Origin: JBAXXL01 sp037127915
Lineage (GTDB): Bacteria > Bacteroidota > Ignavibacteria > Kapaibacteriales > UBA2268
Length of the DNA stretch: 64,000 nt
Assembly (NCBI GenBank): GCA_037127915.1
Contig: JBAXXL010000012.1
Coordinates: forward strand, 1-64,000
Direction: 5' to 3'
Positions 19,121 through 29,145 of the stretch are shown here, piece after piece (within the stretch, counting starts at the first letter, position 1; the number at the start of each line of letters is the position of its first letter). A program made the translations under genes and the position numbers. The notes under the pieces are model-generated. The model worked only from the letters and a program-made list of their open reading frames with translations, was not told the origin of the DNA and did not search any database.

Positions 19121-22096
19121 ATGAATAAAGATAACACAAAAATAAGTACGAGGTTGGTACTCGGTTTCGGTATAATTACACTGCTTGTTTTGATTTTAAG
19201 CGGTTTAGCATACTGGCAGGCTCAGAGTCTTTGGGTAAACACACGTGAAATGTACGAGCATCCTTTACAAGTTTCAAGAGCGACTCGCGATATAAAAGCT
19301 GATGTATTAATCATGCACAGAGCAATGAGAGATATAGTACAAGAAGACAATCCACAGGAAATTCAAAGAGCTATAAGTGAATTTAACAGTTCTGAACAAC
19401 AAGTCAATAAATCGTTCGATATACTTTACGATAAATATTTAGGTCCTAAAGCAGATATTGATAAGGCTTATAATTCCTTTCAAGAATGGAAAACTATCAT
19501 TGACGAAACGAGAAGATTAAAATCCACCGGATTTGCTGATTCAGCCGAAGCCAGAATTGAAAGAAGTGGTATAGGCGGTAAACAAGTAACTAAAATACTT
19601 AATAATATGGACGTTGTTATTAATTTCGCCAAAAATAAAGCTGAAACCTTTTATACAAACGCACAAAGTGATAAAGATTCTATTGCTTGGCGTATTTGGA
19701 TTGCTGTAATAATTATTATTTTGCTGACAGTATCAATAGCTTATTATCTTGTTCAAAGTATTCGAACTCCGCTGATAACGCTTACCTTAGCGGCAGACAA
19801 TTATAGTGAGGGGAATTTTAATTCGCGTGTTAATTACATATCAACCAATGAAATCGGTATAGTTGCTAGAGCTTTCAATCGTCTGGCTGAGTCTATTCAG
19901 AACACTATGGAAATTAAGGAAAAATCCTCAAGATTTGCAACGTTAATTCTAAAAGATAATGAGCTGAAGTTATTCTCGAAAAACTTACTGAGTGCACTTA
20001 TCGAAGAAACAAACTCTCAAATCGCCGCTATATATTATTACAATAAAGATAGACAAATCTTCGAACCTTATGAATCATTCGGTTTATCAAAAGAAAATAT
20101 CTTACCGTTCTCTGCCACAGAAAACGAAGGCGAATTTGGACTTCTATTAGCAGGGAAAAAGATTGTACATTTGACTAATATTGCTGATGATACATTGTTT
20201 ACTTTCCGTACAGTTACAGGCACATTTAAACCGCGTGCTATTATTTCGATACCAATATTTGACGGCAATACTATCACCGCCGTAATATCTATGGCTAACT
20301 TAAATGATTATTCTGATTCAGTCATCCAAATGATCCATTCGGTTTATGTAACTTTAAATGAAAGAATTAATGGCGTTTTAGCTTTCCATAAAATTTCTGA
20401 ATATTCAAAAAAGTTAGATAGTCAAAATAGAGAACTTGAAACACAATCTCACGAAATGCTTCTCCAATCAGAGGAACTGAAAGAATATAATATTGAATTA
20501 GAATTGCAGAAAAAACAATTAAATGATGCGAACCAATTGAAGAGTTCATTTTTATCAAATATGAGCCACGAACTTAGAACACCACTAAATTCAGTCATTG
20601 CTTTATCAGGCGTTTTGAACCGTAAATTAATCGATAAAATTCCTGAAGAAGAGTATAAATATCTGAATATAATCGAAAGAAATGGAAAGAATTTATTGGC
20701 ATTAATAAATGATATTTTGGATATTTCGCGAATAGAATCCGGGTACGAAGAAGTAATTTGTTCTACAGTTTCTGTTTATAATATAGTTCATAGCATTATT
20801 GAAAGTCAAGAACCAATTATCAAAGAAAAAAACATCACAGTTACGAACTTTATCAATGAAGATCTACCGCCAATTGTTAGCGATAGTAGTAAAATCCATC
20901 ATATTTTACAAAATATAATCGGAAATGCAATTAAGTTCACTGAAAAAGGCTCTGTCAAAATATCCGCTTTCGAGGATAAGGATAATATTCTAATTTCTGT
21001 TGAAGACACCGGAATTGGTATATCCTCTAATCAAATTAAATATATATTCGATGAATTCAGACAAGCGGATGATAGAGCATCACGAAAATATGGTGGTACA
21101 GGTTTGGGTTTAGCGATTGCTAAAAAATACTCCACAATGCTTGAAGGAAATATTGAAGTGAATAGTAAACAGGGAGTTGGTTCTGTATTTTCTTTGAAAT
21201 TTCCTAAGAAAATCAGCAATGAAACTTTTACTGATCATGGGTTTTATCAGGCTACAAATGATAACTATGCTAAAGATAATTTTAACACCCCAACTAATGA
21301 ATCTAAATCCATACTTCTGGTTGAAGATAGCGAACCGGCTATTATTCAGATGAATGATATTTTGGAAGATGCCGGCTATTCAATTACTGTAGCACGTAAT
21401 GGTAAAGAAGCTTTGGAAATAATCAATATTGAAAGCTTTGATGCGGTGATTTTAGATTTAATGATGCCCGAAGTCGATGGATTTGAAGTTCTTAAACAGA
21501 TTAGACTCAAAGAAAAAACCGATATCTTACCAGTATTAATTCTTTCGGCTAAACACGTTACAAAAGATGAATTGAGTTTCTTAAAAGGTAATAATATTTA
21601 TCAGTTAATTCAAAAAGGCGATATTAATAAATCTGAATTGCTTTCAAGTATTAGAAATATGACTATCGGCAAACCAAAAACCAAAATAGCTCCAACTATA
21701 AAAAATGCAAATGGCACTAACGGTAATGGTAAACCAAAAATATTACTAATAGAGGATAATCAGGATAACAATATAACTGTTAAAGCAATATTGGGTGAAA
21801 CATTTGAACTTATTGGCGTTTCAGATGGAAATGAAGGTATTCACAAAGCGAAAATCCATAACCCTGATTTGATTCTTTTAGATATATCATTACCCGGGCT
21901 TGATGGTTATAATGTATTCAATGCTCTTCGCAAAGAACCTGCTATAGGACAAACACCAATTATTGCATTTACTGCAAAAGCTATGAAAGGTGACAGAGAA
22001 AAACTCTTAGAGTTCGGATTCAATGATTATATTTCAAAACCGATTGATGAACAAATATTTCATAAAACGATAAACAAATGGTTAGGCGGAGAATAA
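19121..22096 (+). CDS. HAMP-GAF hybrid histidine kinase with two receivers
   Basis: 991 residues. Membrane helix (12-32), a helical periplasmic sensor resembling the four-helix-bundle MCP/CHASE3 type (33-185), second helix (about 190-212), HAMP (213-266), GAF (about 275-415), coiled coil, HisKA (FLSNMSHELRTPL, His483), HATPase_c (NIIGNAIKFT, DTGIGIS, GTGLGL), and two receivers (about 732-850 with VILDLMMPEVDG; about 875-990 with LILLDISLPGLDG). Double receivers suit phosphorelays with branching outputs. The gene follows a 181-base gap with no obvious terminator. A TATTTTTG at 19016 resembles a -7 element, but no -33 partner was seen. Confidence 0.92.
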   Translation: MNKDNTKISTRLVLGFGIITLLVLILSGLAYWQAQSLWVNTREMYEHPLQVSRATRDIKADVLIMHRAMRDIVQEDNPQEIQRAISEFNSSEQQVNKSFDILYDKYLGPKADIDKAYNSFQEWKTIIDETRRLKSTGFADSAEARIERSGIGGKQVTKILNNMDVVINFAKNKAETFYTNAQSDKDSIAWRIWIAVIIIILLTVSIAYYLVQSIRTPLITLTLAADNYSEGNFNSRVNYISTNEIGIVARAFNRLAESIQNTMEIKEKSSRFATLILKDNELKLFSKNLLSALIEETNSQIAAIYYYNKDRQIFEPYESFGLSKENILPFSATENEGEFGLLLAGKKIVHLTNIADDTLFTFRTVTGTFKPRAIISIPIFDGNTITAVISMANLNDYSDSVIQMIHSVYVTLNERINGVLAFHKISEYSKKLDSQNRELETQSHEMLLQSEELKEYNIELELQKKQLNDANQLKSSFLSNMSHELRTPLNSVIALSGVLNRKLIDKIPEEEYKYLNIIERNGKNLLALINDILDISRIESGYEEVICSTVSVYNIVHSIIESQEPIIKEKNITVTNFINEDLPPIVSDSSKIHHILQNIIGNAIKFTEKGSVKISAFEDKDNILISVEDTGIGISSNQIKYIFDEFRQADDRASRKYGGTGLGLAIAKKYSTMLEGNIEVNSKQGVGSVFSLKFPKKISNETFTDHGFYQATNDNYAKDNFNTPTNESKSILLVEDSEPAIIQMNDILEDAGYSITVARNGKEALEIINIESFDAVILDLMMPEVDGFEVLKQIRLKEKTDILPVLILSAKHVTKDELSFLKGNNIYQLIQKGDINKSELLSSIRNMTIGKPKTKIAPTIKNANGTNGNGKPKILLIEDNQDNNITVKAILGETFELIGVSDGNEGIHKAKIHNPDLILLDISLPGLDGYNVFNALRKEPAIGQTPIIAFTAKAMKGDREKLLEFGFNDYISKPIDEQIFHKTINKWLGGE

Positions 22097-22097
22097 T

Positions 22098-24311
22098 ATG
22101 GCTACTTTTTTAGCGATTGATGATAACAAAGATAATCTGATAGTATTGGAAGCATTACTAATGGAATCATTTTTTGAACCTAAAATTATTAGCACACAAT
22201 CTGCTATTGAGGGTATTGAACTATCGCTAAAGGAAAAACCAGACGTAATATTATTAGATATTGTAATGCCGGAAATGGACGGTTACGATGTTTGCAAATT
22301 ATTGAAAGCTAACGACAAAACAAAACATATACCAGTAATAATGATAACCGCCGCCAGAACGGATAAGCCAAGCCGAATATTAGCACTCGAATCCGGAGCC
22401 GATGCCTTTTTGTCCAAACCAATTGACGAATCAGAATTAGTAACCCAAGTCAGAGCTATGCTAAGGATTAAAGAATCCGAGGACATGAAATCATCTGAAA
22501 AAGAAAGGCTCGAAGTTTTGGTTCAAGAACGAACGAAAGCTCTAGAAAAAGAGCTGATAGAGCGATTTAGAGCCGAACACGAATTGCAATTATCACTTGC
22601 TAAATTAGAAAACAGCCGAATTGCAGAACTTAATTTATTGGAAGATTTAATTCTTGAAATGGAAGTCCGTAAGCAAAACGAAGAAATACAGAAGGTCCTA
22701 TATTCTATTGCTAATGCTGTTTTAAGTACAAAAGGACTAGAAGAACTTATTGATATCATTAGAGTCCAGCTTAGCTCATTAATTGATACTACTAATTTCT
22801 ATATAGCATTTTATGATGCTGAAACAGACATGCTTAGTTCACCTTACGAGCGCGATGCAATCGATAAAATCGAATCTTGGCCCGCAAAAAAATCATTAAC
22901 TGGTTATGTGATTAAGAATAAAATTTCTCTCCTCGTGAACGAGGATAATATTGACCAATTTTATCAAGAAGGTAAAATTGAAAGATTTGGTTCACCGGCC
23001 AAAATTTGGTTAGGTGTACCCCTTCATATTGAAGATGAAATAATCGGTGCTTTAGTTGTACAAAGCTATACCGATAGCAATGCTTTTAATCATAAACATG
23101 TAGAAATGTTGGAGTTTATTTCTCATCAAATCAGCTTATCCATTCAACGACAAAAATCATTAGACGATTTGAAAAATGCTCTTGAAAAAGCTGAAGAGAG
23201 CGATCGTTTAAAATCATCATTCCTTGCAAATATGTCTCATGAAATTCGTACGCCAATGAATGGAATCCTAGGTTTTTCTGATTTATTAGATGATGAAGAT
23301 TTGAAGCACGAAGACCGCAAGGTATTTACCAATATTATAAGAAATAGTGGAAGGCACTTACTTTCAATTATTAATGATATTATTGATATCGCAAAAATCG
23401 ATAGCGGATTACTTGGTACAAGCTCAGTTACTTTCAATTTAAATCATTTAATGGAAGAATTATATGTTACTTATCAAATTGAAAAGGTAGTTGCCTTCAA
23501 GGATGATTTACAAATCGAAGTTGAAAAAGCTTTCGAAGAAGAAGAAAGTTATATCTTTTCGGACGATATTAGATTGAAACAAATTCTTCTTAATTTGCTC
23601 AGCAATGCGTTAAAGTTTACAATTCAAGGGCATATCCGATTTGGTTATACAACACTCAACGATAAATTATTATTTTTCGTTGAAGATACCGGTAAAGGGA
23701 TAGCTAAAGACAAACAAAAGGTAATTTTTGAACGATTCCGTCAAGAAGAAGAAAACTACACACGCCAATTTGGCGGTACAGGATTGGGGCTTTCGATTTC
23801 AATGGGATTAGTTGAACTACTTGGCGGTGATATGTGGTTAGTATCGGAAGAAGGAAATGGTGCTACTTTCTTTTTTACTATTTCCAACCAAAAAAGTAGT
23901 ATTGATAATATTATTAGTTACGAACCCAACCCTACTTTCACAAAAGATATTTCAAACAAGAACATTCTAATTGCCGAAGATTTGCAAGATAACATTGATT
24001 TGTTAAAACAAATTTTAGACGGTACAGATTTACAATTGATTTTTGCCAAAAATGGTGAGGAAGCAATATCTATCTGCCTTAACAATAGCGATATAAATTT
24101 AGTTCTAATGGACATCCAAATGCCGATTATAAATGGATTTGATGCTACTTTAAGAATCAAGGAATTCAAACCTGATTTACCAATTATAGCAATGACAGCT
24201 TATGCAATGGCAGATGAAAGAACAAAATGTTTAGAGAAAGGGTGCGATGACTATATATCGAAACCTTTCAATAAAACAGACTTGATTGTATTGATAAGCA
24301 AATATCTTTAA
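22098..24311 (+). CDS. Receiver-GAF-histidine kinase-receiver, soluble
   Basis: 737 residues and no membrane helices. N-terminal receiver (1-120, DVILLDIVMPEMDGYDV), coiled coil (125-205), GAF (about 205-345), HisKA (FLANMSHEIRTPM, His381), HATPase_c (NLLSNALKFT, DTGKGIA, GTGLGL) and a C-terminal receiver (about 620-737, LVLMDIQMPIING). It starts one base after the stop of the double-receiver kinase, so the two form an operon. The N-terminal receiver probably takes phosphate from that kinase and controls this cytoplasmic one in a relay. The final output protein is not in the window. Confidence 0.92.
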   Translation: MATFLAIDDNKDNLIVLEALLMESFFEPKIISTQSAIEGIELSLKEKPDVILLDIVMPEMDGYDVCKLLKANDKTKHIPVIMITAARTDKPSRILALESGADAFLSKPIDESELVTQVRAMLRIKESEDMKSSEKERLEVLVQERTKALEKELIERFRAEHELQLSLAKLENSRIAELNLLEDLILEMEVRKQNEEIQKVLYSIANAVLSTKGLEELIDIIRVQLSSLIDTTNFYIAFYDAETDMLSSPYERDAIDKIESWPAKKSLTGYVIKNKISLLVNEDNIDQFYQEGKIERFGSPAKIWLGVPLHIEDEIIGALVVQSYTDSNAFNHKHVEMLEFISHQISLSIQRQKSLDDLKNALEKAEESDRLKSSFLANMSHEIRTPMNGILGFSDLLDDEDLKHEDRKVFTNIIRNSGRHLLSIINDIIDIAKIDSGLLGTSSVTFNLNHLMEELYVTYQIEKVVAFKDDLQIEVEKAFEEEESYIFSDDIRLKQILLNLLSNALKFTIQGHIRFGYTTLNDKLLFFVEDTGKGIAKDKQKVIFERFRQEEENYTRQFGGTGLGLSISMGLVELLGGDMWLVSEEGNGATFFFTISNQKSSIDNIISYEPNPTFTKDISNKNILIAEDLQDNIDLLKQILDGTDLQLIFAKNGEEAISICLNNSDINLVLMDIQMPIINGFDATLRIKEFKPDLPIIAMTAYAMADERTKCLEKGCDDYISKPFNKTDLIVLISKYL

Positions 24312-24371
24312 TTGATAACTTCCTAATAAATTCTTGAAATAAAGTTTTTAAATTTAAATCAACAAAATTAT

Positions 24372-25022
24372 ATGAAAGTACCCTTTACAACAGACGAGTT
24401 TTTATCGGTATTTACTAATTATAATTCAGGTATTTTTCCGATACAACTCATAATAGCAATAGTAGGCTTTTTAGCTGTTTATACCCTGCACAAGATAGTT
24501 AAAAACAGCACATCATGGATATCAGCCGCATTAGGCTTCCTATGGATATGGATGGGAATTGCCTATCATTTCACGTATTTCACATCTATAAACAAAGCGG
24601 CTTGGGGATTCGGCGGTTTATTCGTTCTGCAAGGGGTTTTATTCCTGCTTACCGGTGTAGTAAAACCAAAATTCGAATATGAATTGAACAAAACCGCGCG
24701 TTCAATAATAGGCGAGTTTTTGATAATATTTGGTTTATTGCTCTATCCTGCCATTGGATTAATAATTTTGGGTGATATGAGCAAAATCATCTCGCTTGGT
24801 CTGCCCTGCCCTACTACAATTTTCACATTTGGGTTTATGATATTGGCAACAGCCAGATTCCCAAAATACTTGCTGATTATTCCCTCGATTTGGGCATTAA
24901 TCGGCTTAAGCGCGGTCTTTAATTTTGGCATATATCAAGATTTGATGCTGATAGTAAGTGCTGTTACAGCGGATTTTATTATTCTGAAATATTATAAACA
25001 CGAAAAAACTGCTAAAGCGTAA
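24372..25022 (+). CDS. DUF6064-type integral membrane protein
   Basis: 216 residues with about six hydrophobic helices and little outside them. The N-terminus (MKVPFTTDEFLSVFTNYN) and the conserved helix GFLWIWMGIAYHFTYF resemble the uncharacterised DUF6064 family as I remember it. No catalytic motif is evident and the function is unknown. It sits alone between the kinase cluster and feoB and is followed by a hairpin at 25029. Confidence 0.7.
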   Translation: MKVPFTTDEFLSVFTNYNSGIFPIQLIIAIVGFLAVYTLHKIVKNSTSWISAALGFLWIWMGIAYHFTYFTSINKAAWGFGGLFVLQGVLFLLTGVVKPKFEYELNKTARSIIGEFLIIFGLLLYPAIGLIILGDMSKIISLGLPCPTTIFTFGFMILATARFPKYLLIIPSIWALIGLSAVFNFGIYQDLMLIVSAVTADFIILKYYKHEKTAKA

Positions 25023-25028
25023 TTTAGA

Positions 25029-25064
25029 AAAATGTTCTATATCTTCGTAGGTGTAGAACATTTT
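25029..25064 (+). terminator. Hairpin after the DUF6064 gene
   Basis: Perfect 11-bp stem AAAATGTTCTA (25029-25039) with TAGAACATTTT (25054-25064). A run of six T lies a few bases further on. It separates the membrane-protein gene from feoAB. Confidence 0.65.
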
Positions 25065-25139
25065 ACAATTTTTTCTCCCAATCATTAAAAATAATTCATC
25101 CATGTATTCGTTTTTAGGTTAAACTAAATTAAATGATAA

Positions 25140-27629
25140 ATGGACACTATAATAAAGAATACACGCCTTTCGGATTTAAAAACCGGTGAAGAAGGCATTA
25201 TAACTAAAGTACTTGGCCACGGGGCATTCAGAAAAAGAATAACCGAAATGGGATTTGTAAAAGGGAAAAAGGTCACAGTTATTAAGAACGCTCCTTTACA
25301 AGACCCAATCGAATATGCTATTATGGATTACCGCGTCTCACTCCGCCGAAGCGAAGCCGATTTGGTTGAAGTTATTTCCGCCGATTTGGGGAGTGAACTC
25401 AACCCGGTAGCTTATGAAGGTACAATTGACGAAGAAACACTTAAGATTTCTGCTTTTGAAAAAGGGAATACTATAAACATAGCTCTTGTCGGCAATCCTA
25501 ACTCGGGCAAAACCACTCTATTTAACTATGCTTCCGGCTCTCACGAACGAGTGGGAAATTACGGCGGTGTAACAATTGGCGCTAAAGAAGCTATTTTACG
25601 AAAGAACCACTATATCTTTAAAATAACCGATTTACCCGGAACTTATTCCATTAGTGAATACTCACCGGAAGAACTATATGTCCGAGCACATTTAACCGAT
25701 AATATGCCGGATATTGTCGTGAACGTAATTGACGCATCGAATATCGAACGCAATATGTTTTTAACCACACAGCTGATTGATATGAATATCAAGGTAGTAA
25801 TTGCGCTGAATATGTATGACGAATTGGAAAAACGTAGCGTCCAATTCAATTACGACGCTTTAGGCAAGATGCTCGGCATTCCAATTGTACCTACAGTAGC
25901 TTCGCGTGGTAAAGGTATTGATGAGCTATTCGACAAACTCATCGAAGTTTATGAAGACCGCGACCCGAGCGTGCGCCATATACATATAAATTATGGTAGC
26001 GATATCGAAACTGCTATCAAAGCCATCCAAAAAGAAATCCGTTTTAATTGCGAAATAACCGACAGACTTTCTTCGCGCTACTTATCCATTAAACTTTTAG
26101 AAAACGATCAAACTACAAAGAATGAACTAAAGCGATACAACAATTTTGAAAAAATCAAAGAAGTCACACTCCGCTCAATCGAAAAATTAGAAAAAGCATA
26201 TCTTGAAAAATCGGAAACAATAATAACCGACGCAAAATATGGTTTTATTGATGGTGCATTAAAAGAAACATACTTTATTGATAAAAAAGATAAGCGGGTT
26301 AAGAAAAAAGAGTTCGACGATATATTGACACATAAGTTCTGGGGCTTCCCTATTTTCTTCATATTGATGGGTTTAATGTTCCAAGCAACGTTTACATTAG
26401 GGAGCTACCCAATGGGCTGGATTGACAGCGGTGTTCATCTGCTTGGGAGATTCCTTGAAAATTCTATTCCCCCGGGTGCTTTACGGGACTTGCTTGTTGA
26501 TGGTATAATTGGCGGCGTCGGCGGTGTAATAGTTTTCCTCCCAAACATTCTGATATTATTTTTCTTCATTTCATTGATGGAAGATACGGGCTATATGGCG
26601 CGAGCCGCGTTTATTATGGATAAATTGATGCATAAAATAGGCTTGCACGGCAAATCGTTTATTCCTTTGATTATGGGTTTCGGATGTAATGTACCGGCAG
26701 TGATGGCTACACGAACATTGGAAAATAAAAAAGACCGAATTTTGACAATGATAATCACTCCTTTTATGTCCTGCAGTGCGCGTCTGACGGTTTACGTTTT
26801 GCTTATTTCAGCTTTCTTTCCAAAAAATCAAGGCTTGGTACTCTTTTCAATTTATATTATTGGAATATTATTAGCCATTATTGTTGCACTAATATTGAAG
26901 AAGGTTGTTTTCTCAAAGGAAGAAGTACCATTTGTTATGGAGCTTCCTCCCTATCGAATCCCCACATTGAAAAGCACTTTGGTTCACGTTTGGATGAAAG
27001 GCGTACAGTACCTTAGAAAAATGGGAAGTGTTATTCTACTCGCATCAATTTTAATCTGGGCATTGGTCTATTTTCCACGCGATGTTAAATATTCGACAGA
27101 TTATGCCGCACAAGGTAAAATTATTAATAGTAATACAAACTTAACAAAAAATGAAAAAACTCAATTAACTCATCAGTTAGAAGTCAAAAAAACGGCTGAA
27201 CATCAGGAAAAATCATATATCGGGAAACTTGGTCATGCAATTGAACCAATAATTGCACCTTTAGGATACGATTGGAAGATGGGCGTAAGCATAATTACCG
27301 GATTAGCGGCTAAAGAAGTCATTGTCAGCACTATGGGTATATTATACCAAGCTGACAACGACCCTACTGTTTCCGGTAAATCACTTAAAGATAAAATTAT
27401 TGAGCAGAAATATACGGTTGGTCCACACAAAGGACAAAATGTTTATTCTCCATTAGTTGCTTATGGGTTTATGTTATTTATACTGATTTACTTTCCTTGT
27501 ATTGCCGTTATAACGGCTATAAAAAAAGAAGCAAATTGGCGCTGGGCGGCCTTCACATTGACTTACACTACGTTAGTGGCTTGGTTAATAGCATTTGCGG
27601 TTTATCAAATTGGTAATTTGTTCATCTAA
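25140..27629 (+). CDS. feoB: FeoA-FeoB fusion ferrous iron transporter
   Basis: 829 residues. An FeoA SH3-like domain (about 1-80, LSDLKTGEEGIITKV) is fused to FeoB. The G-domain begins near 115 with GNPNSGKTTLFN (Walker A/G1), then DLPGTYS (G3) and NMYD (G4). Two Gate-type membrane modules follow (about 395-829; PFMSCSARLTVY and TGLAAKEVIVSTMG carry the family-conserved Cys and Glu). FeoB imports Fe2+ across the inner membrane under low-oxygen conditions. FeoA is often separate but fusions are well known in Bacteroidota. A small Cys-rich partner follows 11 bases downstream. No clear Fur box was identified in the 117-bp upstream gap. Confidence 0.95.
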   Translation: MDTIIKNTRLSDLKTGEEGIITKVLGHGAFRKRITEMGFVKGKKVTVIKNAPLQDPIEYAIMDYRVSLRRSEADLVEVISADLGSELNPVAYEGTIDEETLKISAFEKGNTINIALVGNPNSGKTTLFNYASGSHERVGNYGGVTIGAKEAILRKNHYIFKITDLPGTYSISEYSPEELYVRAHLTDNMPDIVVNVIDASNIERNMFLTTQLIDMNIKVVIALNMYDELEKRSVQFNYDALGKMLGIPIVPTVASRGKGIDELFDKLIEVYEDRDPSVRHIHINYGSDIETAIKAIQKEIRFNCEITDRLSSRYLSIKLLENDQTTKNELKRYNNFEKIKEVTLRSIEKLEKAYLEKSETIITDAKYGFIDGALKETYFIDKKDKRVKKKEFDDILTHKFWGFPIFFILMGLMFQATFTLGSYPMGWIDSGVHLLGRFLENSIPPGALRDLLVDGIIGGVGGVIVFLPNILILFFFISLMEDTGYMARAAFIMDKLMHKIGLHGKSFIPLIMGFGCNVPAVMATRTLENKKDRILTMIITPFMSCSARLTVYVLLISAFFPKNQGLVLFSIYIIGILLAIIVALILKKVVFSKEEVPFVMELPPYRIPTLKSTLVHVWMKGVQYLRKMGSVILLASILIWALVYFPRDVKYSTDYAAQGKIINSNTNLTKNEKTQLTHQLEVKKTAEHQEKSYIGKLGHAIEPIIAPLGYDWKMGVSIITGLAAKEVIVSTMGILYQADNDPTVSGKSLKDKIIEQKYTVGPHKGQNVYSPLVAYGFMLFILIYFPCIAVITAIKKEANWRWAAFTLTYTTLVAWLIAFAVYQIGNLFI

Positions 27630-27640
27630 ATTATATAATC

Positions 27641-27832
27641 ATGGTACAAAATATAATAGTTTATATAATACTAGCAATTTCGGTGATATTTGCAATATAT
27701 AAAATTTTTTTTAAACAGAAAAAGAAAGGTTCATCGGATTGTGAATCATGCGAAACAGGCGACTGTCCGACAGATTTATCAGGATGTTCCGACTGCCCTC
27801 TCAAAAGCGATTGTAAAAAAATAAACATATAG
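27641..27832 (+). CDS. FeoB-associated Cys-rich membrane protein
   Basis: 63 residues: one N-terminal membrane helix (4-23), a basic stretch (KQKKKG), and a tail with six Cys (SDCESCETGDCPTDLSGCSD, then CPLKSDC). This is the architecture of the FeoB_associated family that sits beside feoB in many anaerobes, probably as an iron-handling accessory. It lies 11 bases after feoB, surely in the same transcript. Confidence 0.85.
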   Translation: MVQNIIVYIILAISVIFAIYKIFFKQKKKGSSDCESCETGDCPTDLSGCSDCPLKSDCKKINI

Positions 27833-27922
27833 AGTTAAACCTTTTTTATTTTTATTCGTAATGGATTTTGTATTTACTTATTAAATCAAATTTATTATTA
27901 AAAATTATTTTAGAGGTCTAAA

Positions 27923-29140
27923 ATGAAAACAAAATATACAATTCTAATTGTATTTATTACACTATTATTCAGTGTAAATCTTCACGCTCAAAGTGATACT
28001 TTAAAGCGTTTCCCTGGACAAATCAGCTTTGTCTATCCCATCGGTACTAGCGGCGCCGAAAGTGCCAATTACGAATTCGGATTTTCTATCAATGCTCTTG
28101 TCGGTGTAACCGGCGGAATTCGGGGTATGGAATGTGCCGGTATAATGAATACTGTTAAAAACAATGTTCTTGGTATTCAATGTGCCGGTATAATGAACAC
28201 AGTCAATGGTAATTTTACCGGATATCAAGGTGCCGGCATTATGAATGTAGTTAACAAAGATTTCATTGGTGTACAAGAAGCCGGTATAATAAATGTTACA
28301 AACAAAAGTTTCAGAGGTATCCAAAACGCTGGTATTGTCAATGTAGTAAAAAACGAATTTATCGGAATTCAAACAACAGGCGTAGCAAATATTGCTGATA
28401 AAGGTTTTTTCGGAGTGCAAGCCAGCAGTGTAGCGAATATTTCCAAAGGTGAGTCAAAGTATGTGCAAGCCGCAGGCATAGTCAATGTTAACGATGGAAG
28501 ATTTGATGGAGTGCAAGCCGCAGGGATTGTGAACGTTGTAAAAGGTGAGTGCAATGGAGTGCAAGCCGCAGGAATTGTGAACATCGCGCATAAACTTAAT
28601 GGTGTTCAAATCGGTTTAATTAATATTTGTGATACTTTGGAAAGTGGTATTCCTATAGGATTAATAAATATCGTTGGTGAAGGCGGATTCCACGAATGGG
28701 AACTATCAGTTGCCGATTATGCAAATACTAGACTAACATACAAATCCGGTGTTAAAGATTTTTACACTCTATACACAATCGGTGTAAACTATATGGAAGA
28801 CAAACTTTTTATTACAGGTATAGGATGTGGTCATATATTTGAATTAAGCCCAAAATTTTATATTCAACCTGAACTAATGGCACTTTCTTATAATTCAGAT
28901 TATACGGATAGACACGATTTTTCCGGATCCACTCATTTGAAAATTGGTTTAACTTATAATATAAACAAGAGATTTGGGATTTCTTTAGCTCCAAGTATAT
29001 ATGCAAATGTTTCCGATAGAGATTATCCTTTGGACGATGTTTACAAGATTAGTCCATTTAAACCGTTTAAAACTTATACAGACGATCATGTCCGCGTTGA
29101 TATAGGAGCGGGCTTGAGTTTTGCAATACTTTTTAGATAA
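27923..29140 (+). CDS. Surface repeat protein of the LA_2272 type
   Basis: 405 residues. A signal peptide (1-22, ending LHAQS) precedes about ten tandem 19-residue repeats (about 65-245) of the form GVQxAGIVNVVxxxFx, which would build a regular beta-solenoid or barrel-like array. The last 150 residues look like outer-membrane strands ending in LSFAILFR. I match it by pattern to LA_2272-type surface repeat proteins of Leptospira and Bacteroidota. The function is unknown. A GAGGT ribosome site lies 7 bases before the ATG. Confidence 0.7.
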   Translation: MKTKYTILIVFITLLFSVNLHAQSDTLKRFPGQISFVYPIGTSGAESANYEFGFSINALVGVTGGIRGMECAGIMNTVKNNVLGIQCAGIMNTVNGNFTGYQGAGIMNVVNKDFIGVQEAGIINVTNKSFRGIQNAGIVNVVKNEFIGIQTTGVANIADKGFFGVQASSVANISKGESKYVQAAGIVNVNDGRFDGVQAAGIVNVVKGECNGVQAAGIVNIAHKLNGVQIGLINICDTLESGIPIGLINIVGEGGFHEWELSVADYANTRLTYKSGVKDFYTLYTIGVNYMEDKLFITGIGCGHIFELSPKFYIQPELMALSYNSDYTDRHDFSGSTHLKIGLTYNINKRFGISLAPSIYANVSDRDYPLDDVYKISPFKPFKTYTDDHVRVDIGAGLSFAILFR

Positions 29141-29145
29141 CAAAA

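Noticed and set aside
28001..28584. Two minus-strand frames of 139 and 71 residues with repeats
   Set aside because: Antisense shadows of the repeated surface-protein gene; no ribosome site or homology.
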